Shown: positions 37,089 to 46,326, numbered from the stretch's first letter. The stretch: DNA of 64,000 nt from Isoptericola luteus (GCF_020297055.1 NZ_JAIXCQ010000005.1:186001-250000); one strand, 5' to 3'. The notes: generated by a model from the sequence alone, not told the origin. Translations and numbers: made by a program.

Positions 37089-37996
37089 GACCTCCGCAGC
37101 CAGGTGATGATCGCGGCCAGGACGGCGCCTGCGCGGTAGACGACGGCGTGCTTGTCGTAGCGGGTGGCCAGGCCGCGCCACTGCTTGAGCAGGTTGAAGG
37201 ACCGCTCGACGACGTTGCGCCGTTTGTAGGTCACGCGGTCGAGCTTCGGTGGGCGCCCGCCCTTGGCGCCGCGACGTTTGCGGTTCGCCTGCTGGTCGGA
37301 CGGTTCCGGGATCACGACTTGGATCCCGCGCCGGCGCAGCATGGCCCGGTTCCCGCGTGAGGAGTACGCCTTGTCCCCGAGCACCGTGTCTGGTGTCGCC
37401 TTGGGCGACCTGCACCGAGCCGCGGCACCCAGATGTCGGCGAGCACGACTTCCAACGCTCGCCCGTCGTGCGACTGGCCCGGCGTCACTACGACGGCCAG
37501 TGGGCGGCCACGCCCGTCGACGGCGTGGTGGATCTTGCTCGTCAGCCCTCCACGAGACCGGCCGATGCCGTGACCCGCGGGTTCACTGTGGACGAGCCCG
37601 TCGCGAAGTTTCTTGTGATTCGACATTGCCCCCTGTGTCCTGCTCCGGGCGGGTCGTGTTCGTCGCGTGCTGGTGGGCGCGGTTGATCGTGGAGTCCACC
37701 GAAACCGTCCAGTCGATCTCACCTGCGGCATCGGCCTCGGCCAGCAGCTGGGCCAGGACACGGTCCCAGGTGCCGTCGTCGGCGAACTTCTTGTGCCGCT
37801 TCCACACCGTCTGCCACGGACCGAACACCTCGCGGGGAAGGTCCCGCCACGGGATCCCCGTCCGATACCGGTAGGCGATGCCCTCGACGATGGTGCGGTG
37901 GTCACCGAACGGGCGACCCACCTTGCCGGCATTCGACGGCAGCAACGGTTCGATCCGCTCCCACTGCTCGTCCGTCAAGACCTGGAACCGACTCAC
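37085..37996 (-). pseudogene. IS5-family DDE transposase in three frames
   Basis: Part 1 (37996-37583, GTG start) is orfA with LTDEQWERIEPLLPSNAGKV and the first Asp in DWTVSVDSTINRAH. Part 2 continues in another frame with GHGIGRSRGGLTSKIHHAVD and GQSHDG; the A-to-B change is a programmed frameshift in many IS5-family elements. Part 3 (from about 37400 down to 37085) holds the second Asp (VLGDKAYSSRG) and the Glu (RRNVVERSFNLLKQWRG). The second change, at about 37400-37405, needs one missing base and is probably a mutation, so the transposase may be inactive. Confidence 0.88.
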
Positions 37997-38043
37997 GCCC
38001 GCGATCTTGCCGCGAGCCTCACCTCAGAGTTGGGAGACACGCC

Positions 38044-38976
38044 CTAGACGTGCCGTCGCGACGTCGTGTCGAGGTGCGTAGCGACGTCCACGATCGCATC
38101 GACGAACGCTTGCGGCGCCTCGGCCGGAAGATGGTGACCCGCGTGCGGGACATGACGATGCTCGCGCCATCCGGTGAACCTGGCGGCATCGTGCGAGCCG
38201 TCGGTGGCGGGGAAGTTCCCGTCCGCCGTGCCGTCGAGCGTGATCGTCGGAGCGCTGATCGCTGGTAGCGAGGCGAGGCGCGACTCGTCTGCTGAATTGG
38301 CGACGGCGCCGGGTGCCAGTCCGAGGCGCTGTCGGTAGGCGTGGATGACGACGTCGACGTAGTCGGGGTTCTCGAACGCGCGGGCCGCCCGAGCGAGGTC
38401 GTCGTCGGTGAAGACCCACTCGGGTGAGTTCCGGCGCCAGATGACTCGGGCGATCTCCTGCCTGTTCTGCTCCAGTCCCTTGCGGCCCCGTTCGGTGGAG
38501 AAATACCAGAAGTACCAGAAGCCCGCCTCGCGCTCGGGCGTGATCGGCACGTGTGCGGAGGCGATGTCGTTGATGAGGTAGCCGTTCACGCTGACGAGCC
38601 CGCCGACGCGGTCAGGATGAAGCGCCGCGACCACGCATGCGGCTCGGCCGCCCCAGTCGTAGCCGGCGAGGATCGGGGTCTGCAGCTTGAGGGCGTCGAG
38701 GAGTGCGAGCAGGTCGGCTCCGAGAGCGGCCTGCTGACCACTGCGGGGTGTGTCATCGCGGAGGAACCTCGTGGGCCCGTGCCCGCGCAGGTACGGGACG
38801 ATCACCCGAAAGCCTGCGTCGACCAGCTCTGGGGCGACGTCGATGAAGCTGTGCACGTCGTACGGGAAGCCGTGCAGGAGCACCACTGGCGGCGCGTCTG
38901 ATGAGCCGAGGTCGTGGTAGGCGACGTCGAGCTCGCCGGCTGCGAGGTGCCGAAGCGTGTGCGCGGTGCCAATCAT
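38044..38976 (-). CDS. Alpha/beta hydrolase, epoxide hydrolase/dehalogenase-like
   Basis: 310 residues. VVLLHGFPYDVHSF is the oxyanion-hole segment; the nucleophile is Asp in AGYDWGGRAA, as in epoxide hydrolases and haloalkane dehalogenases, and a His closes the site in HAGHHLPAEAPQAF. ATG 38976 follows GGAAGGA. The stop codon (TAG on the minus strand) falls in the CTAG next to the IS element, so the IS insertion left the gene whole. The cap-domain residues do not tell the substrate. Confidence 0.9.
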   Translation of the reverse strand: MIGTAHTLRHLAAGELDVAYHDLGSSDAPPVVLLHGFPYDVHSFIDVAPELVDAGFRVIVPYLRGHGPTRFLRDDTPRSGQQAALGADLLALLDALKLQTPILAGYDWGGRAACVVAALHPDRVGGLVSVNGYLINDIASAHVPITPEREAGFWYFWYFSTERGRKGLEQNRQEIARVIWRRNSPEWVFTDDDLARAARAFENPDYVDVVIHAYRQRLGLAPGAVANSADESRLASLPAISAPTITLDGTADGNFPATDGSHDAARFTGWREHRHVPHAGHHLPAEAPQAFVDAIVDVATHLDTTSRRHV

Positions 38977-39205
38977 CGTGTCGTCCTTCCGGGTGTAGGT
39001 GCGGTGATATTCACGACCGGGGACGGCCGGACGATGTGATCGAGCCGGCAGCCGACGACGGAGCGCCGGCGCGCCGTCACGATCTCGGTGCCTCCGCGGT
39101 CGTTGATCGAAATGACTTCACCGCACAGTGAGCCTCACGTGCACGCGCGACGAGTGGCTGGACAGTGCCGGTGACTGCCAAGGGATCGAACTGCTCGGAG
39201 GGAAA

Positions 39206-39967
39206 ATGAAGATCGCAGTAGCTGGAGCGACAGGGACTGTCGGCAAGTACGTCACGAGGTCAGCGCGAGACCGCGGTCACAAAGTCGTCCCACTGAGTCG
39301 GACGACGGGCGTGGACCTCCTCGCCGGTCGGGGAATCAGGGAAATTCTGTCCGGCGTGGACGTGGTGGTCGACGTGACCAACAAGACGACACTCTCTGCA
39401 TCCGTCGCTCGCCGGTTCTTCGAGACGGTGACTCGTCATCTGCTCGCCGCCGAGACGTCCGCGGGCGTGGGGCATCATGTGGCGCTGTCCATCGTCGGCA
39501 TCGACGACATCGACGCCTCGTACTACGCCGGGAAGCTCGCGCAGGAGCGAGTGGTCGCTTCCGGACCGGTCCCATGGACCATCGCCCGAGCGGGGCAGTT
39601 TCACGAGTTCGCCGGGCAGCTTCTCACAGGCATGAAGGGGCCGATCGCCATCATGCCCAGATGCCTGACGCGCCCGGTCGCCGCACGCGACGTCGCCGAG
39701 CACCTTGTCGACCTCGCGGAGACAGCGCCCCAGGGACGCGCCACCGACCTGGTCGGTCCGCGCGACGAGGTTCTCGCGGATCTCGCCCGCCGTCAGCTCG
39801 CGCACGACGACATCCGACGTCGAGTCGTCGAAGTCCGATTCCCCGGCGCCTACGGGCGTGGGCTGGCCTCAGGTTCGCTGCGCGGCGGGCGAGACCACGT
39901 CGCGACAACGACCACGTTCGAGGAATGGCTCCACGGTCCGGATCACCGAGCGAGCGGTCGGCTGTGA
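39206..39967 (+). CDS. NAD(P)-binding reductase, NmrA type (second copy)
   Basis: 253 residues; IAVAGATGTVGKYVTRSARD is the cofactor motif, then HVALSIVGIDDIDASYYAGK and GPVPWTIARAGQFHEFAGQL. It is related to the reductase at 10093-10842 over the whole length, including TTFEEWLHG near the end (TTSYEEWLAG there). ATG 39206 follows GGAGGGA. It diverges from the epoxide hydrolase-like gene, 229 bp away, and no recognisable site was found in that gap. Confidence 0.87.
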   Translation: MKIAVAGATGTVGKYVTRSARDRGHKVVPLSRTTGVDLLAGRGIREILSGVDVVVDVTNKTTLSASVARRFFETVTRHLLAAETSAGVGHHVALSIVGIDDIDASYYAGKLAQERVVASGPVPWTIARAGQFHEFAGQLLTGMKGPIAIMPRCLTRPVAARDVAEHLVDLAETAPQGRATDLVGPRDEVLADLARRQLAHDDIRRRVVEVRFPGAYGRGLASGSLRGGRDHVATTTTFEEWLHGPDHRASGRL

Positions 39968-39995
39968 GCCGCCCTTCCACCCCGCGGGAGTCGTC

Positions 39996-40478
39996 ATGGA
40001 GCTGGCAGTCTTTGCAGGCGTCCTGTCGACCGTCCTGTTCGCCTCGGCGAACCTCCCGATGGTCGTCAAGGCGATCCGGTCGCGCAACTTGGCCTCCTAC
40101 AGCCGACCGTCCCTTGCACTCGCTAACGTCGGCAACATCGTCCACACGATCTACGTGGTCAGTCTCCCGTTCGGCCCGGTCTGGATTCTCCACGGCTTCT
40201 ACCTCGTGACGACGGCCGCCATGTTTGTCATGGCCCTTCGCTATCGAGCGGACGCGTCACCGGCCGGAGCATCCCGTGTCGCGCCTGTGGTCGGGTCGCG
40301 CTTGAGCGTCAAGGGTTCCGGGCGGGGCTGTTCTCGCGCCGAGGGGCGCACCCTGTTGTGGCGATCCGCTACTGCTTGGGAGTGCGCCGTCGCGATGCTT
40401 CGACTTTCAGTGTTCGTTCGGAAGGGTCAAGCGGTGGGCGGTAGTCGTCGGTGCGACGAAAGACACCATCGCCTCTGA
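39996..40478 (+). CDS. SemiSWEET/PQ-loop-like small membrane protein with an odd tail
   Basis: The first 85 or so residues have three membrane helices: VFAGVLSTVLFASANLPMVV (with a PQ-loop-like Asn-Leu-Pro), SLALANVGNIVHTIYVVSLP and FLVTTAAMFVMALRYR-type third helix, as in bacterial SemiSWEET sugar transporters that work as dimers. The frame then runs 75 residues further into low-complexity Arg/Ser-rich sequence and overlaps the convergent gene by 110 bp. The native stop has probably been lost by rearrangement at the border of the decayed region. Confidence 0.6.
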   Translation: MELAVFAGVLSTVLFASANLPMVVKAIRSRNLASYSRPSLALANVGNIVHTIYVVSLPFGPVWILHGFYLVTTAAMFVMALRYRADASPAGASRVAPVVGSRLSVKGSGRGCSRAEGRTLLWRSATAWECAVAMLRLSVFVRKGQAVGGSRRCDERHHRL

Positions 40479-41762
40479 TCTGCGCAGCCTCGGCGTGGTT
40501 GCCTTCGAGCTCGGCAATCCTTGCGAGATCCAGCCGGGCGGTCTCGTCGTAGGGGGAGGCACTGAGCGCGGTCTCGGCGGCTCGGCGGGCGGTGGATAGG
40601 TCGCCGTCTCTCATGGAGCGGGTGGCGACGAGGTGGGCGACGTCGACGATCGCGGCTGCGAACTCCTGGTCGAAGCGTTCCCCCTCGAACATCCACGTCC
40701 AGGAGTCGGCGCGCAGGTCGGCGAACGGCTCACCGCGTATCAGTCGGAGAGCGGCCACGAGGTCGGGGAGCCCGTCGGCACCGCGCGCCTGGGCGCGAGC
40801 GCGCAGCCGGCGGAACAGGTCCATGTCGAACAGCACGCCGCGCACGATGTACCCGTTCCAGCCGGTCTCGCTGCGCTCACGGGTGCTGGGTGCGGTCGGC
40901 AGGTACTCCTCGCCGGTACGGGGGTCGACGCCAAGGTACTTGCGCAGGTGGCTGATCTCGACGCGTGCGCGCTCGCGGGTGTAACCGAACTCGTCGGACA
41001 GCGTGGCGGATGGGACGCCGTGCGGGTGGGCCCACAGGTAGGTCATGAGCTCGATGTAGTGGTGCTTGCGCTCGGAGACCTCCTGGCTGACGCCGTGAGC
41101 GGTGGCGCGAAGCGTGCCGAGCAGCATGACGCGCGGCACCGGGCACTTGTCGCCCAGATGCCACAGCTCGAGGTCGGTGTCGAGGGTCGGGTCGGCGGCG
41201 TGCACCGTGTCGGTGGTCGACGGCGGTACCGGCGGGGCGAGAGCGGCGACGTCTTGCTCGGTGGTGGCCGCGGCGTCCACGTAGGCGGTGGCAGGCTCAG
41301 GCAGCAGCGACGTCGGCCCGGCTTCCTCGTCAGGCGCGGGCCGCTCGTCGACAAGCGGCTCGCGCAGCGCGCCGGTCTGGTTCATGAACGCCCGGTATCC
41401 CTCGGTGATCGTGACGTCCACCGGCACGGGCACGTTCGCCCGGCTCTGGGTGGCGCGGACGATTTCGGCGACCGCCGCAGCCTCGGCCTGGCTCAGCCCG
41501 GGTACGCGGAGGTCGATGCCGAGGGTGGGGACCGCAGGCGCTTGTCGTCGACCTCGATGATCGTCGCCGATTCCGTGGCCGGATCGCCGAGGGCGAAACT
41601 CGTCAACTCCGCGGGCAGGATTCCGGAGGTCGGGAGCCCTTCGTCCGCGCGGACACCTTCGACATAACCGGTGTAGCCGCCCATGGCGAAGAGGGCAGCG
41701 CCTGCGACCCCCACAAACCAGCACATCGCGGTGGCCAAGCGGTAGTAGTCGAGCGAGTCCAT
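40369..41762 (-). pseudogene. Membrane-anchored protein with BTAD regulatory domain, frameshifted
   Basis: ATG 41762 opens MDSLDYYRLATAMCWFVGVA with one membrane helix. The frame changes near 41540-41545: EVDDK continues as APAVPTLGIDLRVPGLSQAE only after a one-base (-1) shift. The second part has an acidic Pro-rich linker and a C-terminal winged-helix plus BTAD module (LLGTLRATAHG, YTRERARVEISHLRKYLGVD, then ETALSASPYDETARLDLARI). BTAD normally belongs to SARP-type regulators; membrane-anchored forms occur in actinobacterial conjugative elements. The shift is likely a mutation or sequencing error because no slippery motif is seen. Confidence 0.75.
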
Positions 41763-41916
41763 GCTGCTCCCTAGGGCATGTGCGGAAGGTGCGAGGGCGG
41801 ATGCCCGTCCTGGAGGCACGGTACTGGTCCGGTGCCTCCGACAGCGGGAGGACCCGCAGCGCGTGTAAAACGGACATACCGGTGGGGCGTGTGGAGCACC
41901 GACACCTTGGCGCAAC

Positions 41917-41954
41917 GAGAGCACCCCGCCGCAGCGTGGCGACGGGGTGCTCTC
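41917..41954 (-). terminator. Terminator of the truncated ICE-type gene
   Basis: GAGAGCACCCCG pairs perfectly with CGGGGTGCTCTC over a 14-base loop. It lies 11 bases past the stop codon of the minus-strand gene ending at 41965. Confidence 0.75.
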
Positions 41955-41964
41955 CTGCGACAGG

Positions 41965-42431
41965 TCAGGCGGCGCGCTGCTCGAACTCGTCGCCGGTGGC
42001 CGCGCCGAGGTCGACGACGGCCTTGACGACCCGGACCTTCGCGCCGTCCTTGGTCTCCTCCATGTGCAGGTACGCGAGCACCTTGTGGCCGATGAGGTCC
42101 TTGAACCGCTTGGCCAGCGCGCGGGCGGCGGGGTCGCCCTCGGAGCGGTCGGTGCGGAACGACTCCTGGCCGTTTGGGGCCCACTTGCTCGGCCGGGTCT
42201 TGACGGTGATGAAGCCGCGGGTGGACTTCGCCTCCTTCTGGACACGCTCGACGACGCAGACGAACCGCTTGTCGGCGTCCGTGATGGCCTCGATGGCCTT
42301 GCGAACGCGCGAGGAGGGGGAGACGAGGGAGAGGGTGATCTCGCTCGCCATCTCGGCGACGTGGGCGTCCCACGCCTCGCGATCGTCACCGACGGGGCCC
42401 GCGGCGCTGAACGCGGGACTGTACCGTTTTC
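41965..42431 (-). CDS. Hypothetical protein of mobile-element type, start cut off by ISL3
   Basis: About 155 native residues, for example SEITLSLVSPSSRVRKAIEA, then KRFVCVVERVQKEAKSTRGF and ARALAKRFKDLIGHKVLAYL. The reading frame continues upstream into the inverted repeat of the ISL3 element, so the original start is missing or, less likely, is the internal ATG at 42351. It recalls small proteins of actinobacterial integrative elements, but no family name was recognised. A clear terminator follows the stop. Confidence 0.65.
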
Positions 42432-44067
42432 GGCTCTGTCGCACTTTCGGTGATGCTGGCGGCCGGCGTGTTGGTTCTGCCATGATCTGCCGTGATCGAT
42501 GCGAAGGTGCTGGTCAGTGCGGCTTTCCGGGGGTTGAGAGGGCTGGTGCTTGAGGGTGTCGCGGAGCGTGGTGACGGGTTGGTGGTGACCATGGCGACGC
42601 AGGATGGCCCGGCGTCGTGCCCGGTATGCGCGACACCGTCTGCCCGTGTCCACGATCGGGCGGTCCGCTGCCCGGCGGACCTTCCGGTGGCCGGGTTACG
42701 CGTCGAGCTGCGCGTGCGGGTGCGGCGCCTGGCATGCCAGATGACTACCTGCCCGCGCCGCACGTTCCGCGAGCAGGTCCCGGGCGTCCTGGAGCGATAC
42801 CAGCGCCGCACGGCCCGGTTGCACGGCGCGCTCGAGGCCCTCACCGTCGAGCTGGCCGGGCGTGCCGCCACACGAGTGGCCCCGGCCCTCGGGATCGAAC
42901 TTCGGCGGGACACCGCGCTGCGGGTCCTGCGCTCCATCGCGCTGCCGGATCTCTTGGTGCCTCGGGTACTGGGGATCGACGACTTCGCGCTGCGCCGTGG
43001 GCAGGTCTACGCCACCGTCCTGATCGACGCCGAGTCCGGCCGGCGTGTCGACGTCGTCGAGGGTCGCGGCGCCGACGTCGTCACAGCGTGGCTGCGAGAG
43101 CACCCGGGCGTGCAGATCGTCACGCGGGACGGGTCGACCGTCTACGCCCAGGCCGTGCGCGAGGCCCTCCCGGACGCGGTGCAGGTCGCCGACCGGTGGC
43201 ACCTGTGGCACAACCTGGCCGACGCGGTCAGCAAGGAGATCGCCGCGCACTGCGCCTGCTGGGCGGCGACGACCGCGACCGGGATGCGCACCGGACGCAT
43301 CGCGGAGACCACCGCCGAGCGCTGGACGCAGGTACGCGAGCTGCGCGATGCCGGGGTCGGGCTGCTCGACTGTTCCCGACGGCTCGGGATCGCGCTCAAC
43401 ACGGTCAAGCGGTACGACCGGGCCGCCCAACCCGAGCAGATCGCCCGACCCCCGCGCTACCGGCCTACCCTGGTCGACCCCTACCGCGACCACCTGCGCG
43501 AACGCCGCCAGGGCGACCCCGGCGTCAGCGTCCAGCAGCTGCTCACGGAGATCCGCGCCCTGGGCTTCACGGGAAGTCAGAACCTCCTCTACCGGTACCT
43601 GAACCAGCACCGGCACCTGGACGCCGACCCCCACCTGTCACCACGCCGGGCGACCCGACTGCTACTGACCAGGCCGTCGAACCTCACCGAGCGGCAGACC
43701 GCTCGGCTGGCCAAGCTCATCGCAGCCTGCCCCGAGATGACAGCGCTGAGCGGCCTCGTGCGCTCGTTCGCGGCCCTCCTGGTCCCCGACCCCGCGAACG
43801 CCGCAGCGCTGACCTCGTGGTTGGACCAGGCCCGCGCGGCCGGTCTGCCCCACCTGCACTCGTTCGCCCGCGGCATCGAACAGGACCACGACGCCGTCGT
43901 CGCCGCACTCACCACGAGCTACCACAACGGCCGGACCGAGGGCGTCAACACGCGCACCAAGATGCTCAAACGCCAGATGTACGGAAGAGCCGGCTTCGAC
44001 CTCCTGCGACACCGCATCCTGCACACCTGACCCGATCGTCGGCCATCACCGAAAGTGCGACAGAGCC
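42432..44067 (+). mobile_element. ISL3-family insertion sequence with long perfect ends
   Basis: The end sequence GGCTCTGTCGCACTTTCGGT plus four more bases (42432-42455) is repeated exactly in reverse at 44044-44067, and identity runs four bases further outside. It contains one intact transposase gene. ISL3 elements normally leave an 8-bp target copy, but the flanks CCGTTTTC and GAAAGCTG do not match, so the two sides were probably brought together by a deletion or recombination after insertion. The broken gene on the left side agrees with that. Confidence 0.93.
42492..44030 (+). CDS. ISL3-family transposase
   Basis: 512 residues. An N-terminal zinc finger (CPVCATPSARVHDR and later CQMTTCPRRTF), a helix-turn-helix, and a DDE catalytic core with Asp in GIDDFALRRGQVYATVL, Asp in VTRDGSTVYA and Glu in GRTEGVNTRTKMLKRQMYGR are the ISL3 hallmarks. 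The frame is complete from GTG 42492 and should be active. It is the only gene inside the perfect inverted repeats. Confidence 0.95.
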   Translation: MIDAKVLVSAAFRGLRGLVLEGVAERGDGLVVTMATQDGPASCPVCATPSARVHDRAVRCPADLPVAGLRVELRVRVRRLACQMTTCPRRTFREQVPGVLERYQRRTARLHGALEALTVELAGRAATRVAPALGIELRRDTALRVLRSIALPDLLVPRVLGIDDFALRRGQVYATVLIDAESGRRVDVVEGRGADVVTAWLREHPGVQIVTRDGSTVYAQAVREALPDAVQVADRWHLWHNLADAVSKEIAAHCACWAATTATGMRTGRIAETTAERWTQVRELRDAGVGLLDCSRRLGIALNTVKRYDRAAQPEQIARPPRYRPTLVDPYRDHLRERRQGDPGVSVQQLLTEIRALGFTGSQNLLYRYLNQHRHLDADPHLSPRRATRLLLTRPSNLTERQTARLAKLIAACPEMTALSGLVRSFAALLVPDPANAAALTSWLDQARAAGLPHLHSFARGIEQDHDAVVAALTTSYHNGRTEGVNTRTKMLKRQMYGRAGFDLLRHRILHT

Positions 44068-44105
44068 GAAAGCTGGACGGACCCATACCCGAAGGTTTGA
44101 TACCG

Positions 44106-44641
44106 ATGACGCGACTTCCTGCGCGCAAGATCTGCGCCAGCGTGGCTCTTTCCGCGACGGCCCTGCTTGGTGTCACGGCCGCTGCGCATGCTGCCGACGC
44201 GGGACCGCCACCCGACGTGGCAGACTCGCTCGCGCCGGGCGGGGACGCTTTCGAAGAAGCGGTGGAACTGAACACCACCGAGTCGGGTGCGATGGCGAAC
44301 CAGCGAGCCGCTGAAGTGGAGCAGTCGATCGACTTCGGCGAGGCGCGGCAGTCGGAGTGGTGGCGCACGCGCTTAACAGAACCACGGCTGAGTTCATCGG
44401 TGGGCCTTCCATCTCTATCGCTGACCTCCGTCCGCTGAAGGCTCAGCAGTTGGAGGAGGCCCTGGCGGACGAGGGCGATGCCGAGCCCGGAGCGATAGGC
44501 GCCTCGTTCAGCGACGCTTCTGCCGGGGCGAGCCCCAACGCGCTGTGGTTCTGGGTCTCGGCGGTGGGGTTGGTTCTAGTCGGTGGAAGCGGCTACGCGC
44601 TGGGACGCACTCGGAAGAGTGGGGCACCGGAGTCCGACTGA
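44106..44641 (+). pseudogene. Exported membrane-anchored protein, frameshifted
   Basis: ATG 44106 begins with a signal peptide (basic start, SVALSATALLGVTAAAHA, cleavage after AHAA) and an acidic region to FGEARQSE. The frame breaks at 44354-44358: one missing base restores VVAHALNRTTAEFIGGPS, PLKAQQLEEALADEGD, a hydrophobic helix (ALWFWVSAVGLVLVGG) and a basic end to 44641. The intact product would be a type I surface protein of about 178 residues. Function unknown. It starts 39 bp outside the ISL3 end. Confidence 0.7.
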
Positions 44642-44914
44642 ACTCAGATGATCGCTCAGAGAAGGACAGCCACCTGCTGGCGCCATGACGTGCCTGATCA
44701 GCCCGGCGTCTCGTAGTCGGCCCATGGGCGGTCACCACGTGGGCACGCTGCGCGCAGGTGGACCGGTCGTTCATGGGCGAGTCGCACGCCAGGGAGGAGC
44801 CCAGGGCGGCGACCTGCCCCTGGCCTGGTGCAGTCATCAATTCTCGCAGCGTGCCCCTGGACCACAGGCTGATGCTGCGTGCTCCGAGGTGCTGGGCTAC
44901 CCGGAACTTCCGGT

Positions 44915-45532
44915 GTGGACCTGAACGCGGCGCTGCCCATCGATGACGTCGACCTGGCGTACGTACACGAGGAGCTGGCGGTCGTCCGGGCGGATGTCAG
45001 CGCCTGCCGCAAACGAACTTCCTGAGCCCGTCGTGGACCAGTGCGCGCTGGTCGACAGCGCCTCCGAGGAGGCGCCCGACCTCGTCCTGTGGCGCCCCGC
45101 CGAAGGCGTCTCCGAGGTCCTCTTCGCCGAGGGTGCGGTCAAGTCCTTGGACGAGAACGTCACCGGTCGCACGCAGGACGGCGGCACGTTCCACTACCGG
45201 ATGAGCGCTTGGGAGTTTGCTGATGCCGAGGCGGCCGCTGGCGTGTCGGTGTTCACGGTGGTCGAAGAGTGCGGTGCATTTACGCTGACCTGCGCTGGCA
45301 CCGACTTCCTGGTCCTGGACGACGAGCACGAGACGTTCCTGGTGGCGTTCCGGTCAGGGTCCATGGTCCACCTGGTCGAGAGCCTGATCGGGCGCGACAG
45401 CCACGGAGAGCGCGAAGTCATCGCAGACACCGACAGCGGCGCCGTCAGGGACTCAGCTCGCAAGCCACGCAGCGAGGCCGGAGCGCCCCGATCTCGCTCG
45501 ACAGCCCCATCCAAGTCTCCTCGAAGGGGTGA
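44915..45532 (+). pseudogene. Unknown protein, probably frameshifted
   Basis: GTG 44915 starts VDLNAALPIDDVDLAYVHEE and stops soon after VSACRKRTS; the sensible frame then moves to LVLWRPAEGVSEVLFAEG, VKSLDENVTGRTQDGGTFHY and ETFLVAFRSGSMVHLVESLI. Near 45460 the sequence again loses good coding character; a stop in a third frame is at 45530-45532. The separate pieces seem to be one soluble domain with beta-strands. No family was recognised. The alternative is an independent gene starting at ATG 44994. From 44642 to 44914 nothing was found. Confidence 0.45.
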
Positions 45533-45617
45533 ACTTCAGCGCAAACAAGGTTCCTGCGAAGTGTGTGCTTCCCGGCGCGGGGACGATGCTGGTGCAGTCC
45601 TCAACGGGGAGGCCGAG

Positions 45618-46256
45618 ATGAGCAACGACGGTGCGATGTCCGATGGTGTTCCCGGTGGTGCCCCAGGCGTGGCCTTGGAGCCGGATCCCGCGGCCCCTTC
45701 AACCCCGGGGCCGACTCCGGTGCCGAATGCGGATCCGCCGCAACCTTCCTGGCCGACGATCGAGGGCATCGCATGGGTGCCCGCCTATGAAGCGAGCCAG
45801 GTGCGCGCCGCGATGGGTCTGTGGCGCACCATCGGGGCCTGGTCGGCCGTGGTCCTGTTCCTCGCGAGCGTCGTGCTCGCGTTCGTCACCTCGGGCGCAG
45901 AGGTGGCGATCATCGCCGTCGGCGGCGCACTGGCGCTGGCCGCGCTCCTGGTCTGTGTCGGCATCGGGATGATCCAGGGCGAGGCACTCGTGGCCAAGAG
46001 GCGCAAGATCCTCGTCCCTAGCACCCCCGAGGGGCTGCGAAACCTGATCAACTCCGGGGTCGTGGACGCTGACCAGCTCAAGGTCCTCAAGGACGCGGTC
46101 TCGACCTCGACACCTGGGCGTGCCGTGATCTTCGCGGGCGTGTTCATCCTGACCGCCGGTGTGATCGCCGCGGCGATCGCCTCCTTCAGCGTGGAGGACG
46201 GCGCGCAGCCTGGTCCGAGCCCCAGCCCGTCAGTCTCGGTGACGACCGAGGGTTAG
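45618..46256 (+). CDS. Pro-rich membrane protein with three helices
   Basis: 212 residues. GGGGAGG precedes ATG 45618. The first 60 residues are Gly/Pro-rich and unstructured, then IEGIAWVPAYEASQVRAAMG, two adjacent membrane helices (WSAVVLFLASVVLAFV and VAIIAVGGALALAALLVCVG), a cytoplasmic part with TPEGLRNLINSGVVDADQLK and a third helix (AVIFAGVFILTAGVIAAAIA). Unknown function; the third of three consecutive plus-strand genes of exported or membrane character. Confidence 0.75.
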   Translation: MSNDGAMSDGVPGGAPGVALEPDPAAPSTPGPTPVPNADPPQPSWPTIEGIAWVPAYEASQVRAAMGLWRTIGAWSAVVLFLASVVLAFVTSGAEVAIIAVGGALALAALLVCVGIGMIQGEALVAKRRKILVPSTPEGLRNLINSGVVDADQLKVLKDAVSTSTPGRAVIFAGVFILTAGVIAAAIASFSVEDGAQPGPSPSPSVSVTTEG

Positions 46257-46326
46257 GCACCGCCGTGTGAGGCGCGAGCCCCTCTGCCGGGTGTTTGTGA
46301 TCCGATCCTTCCCGGATTCTTGCCGT

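Larger units (their letters stand above)
36702..38043 (-). mobile_element. IS5-type insertion sequence flanked by CTAG, with an extra gene inside
   Basis: The ends GTCATGTCTCCTAA (36702-36715) and, reading inwards from 38043, GGCGTGTCTCCCAA match at 11 of 14 positions and are flanked on both sides by CTAG (36698-36701 and 38044-38047), which fits the YTAR target of IS5-group elements. The transposase lies on the minus strand. About 380 bp between the left end and the transposase stop carry a separate gene on the plus strand, so the element is longer (1,342 bp) than the usual size for this family. Confidence 0.75.

Noticed and set aside
41540-41545. Programmed -1 frameshift in the BTAD gene
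   Set aside because: The site GACGACAAGCGCC is not a slippery sequence, and neighbouring genes show the same kind of random one-base breaks.
44685-44946. Short open frames between the exported protein and the 45-kb gene
   Set aside because: No ribosome-binding site, no domain and no coding bias; they overlap each other in three frames.
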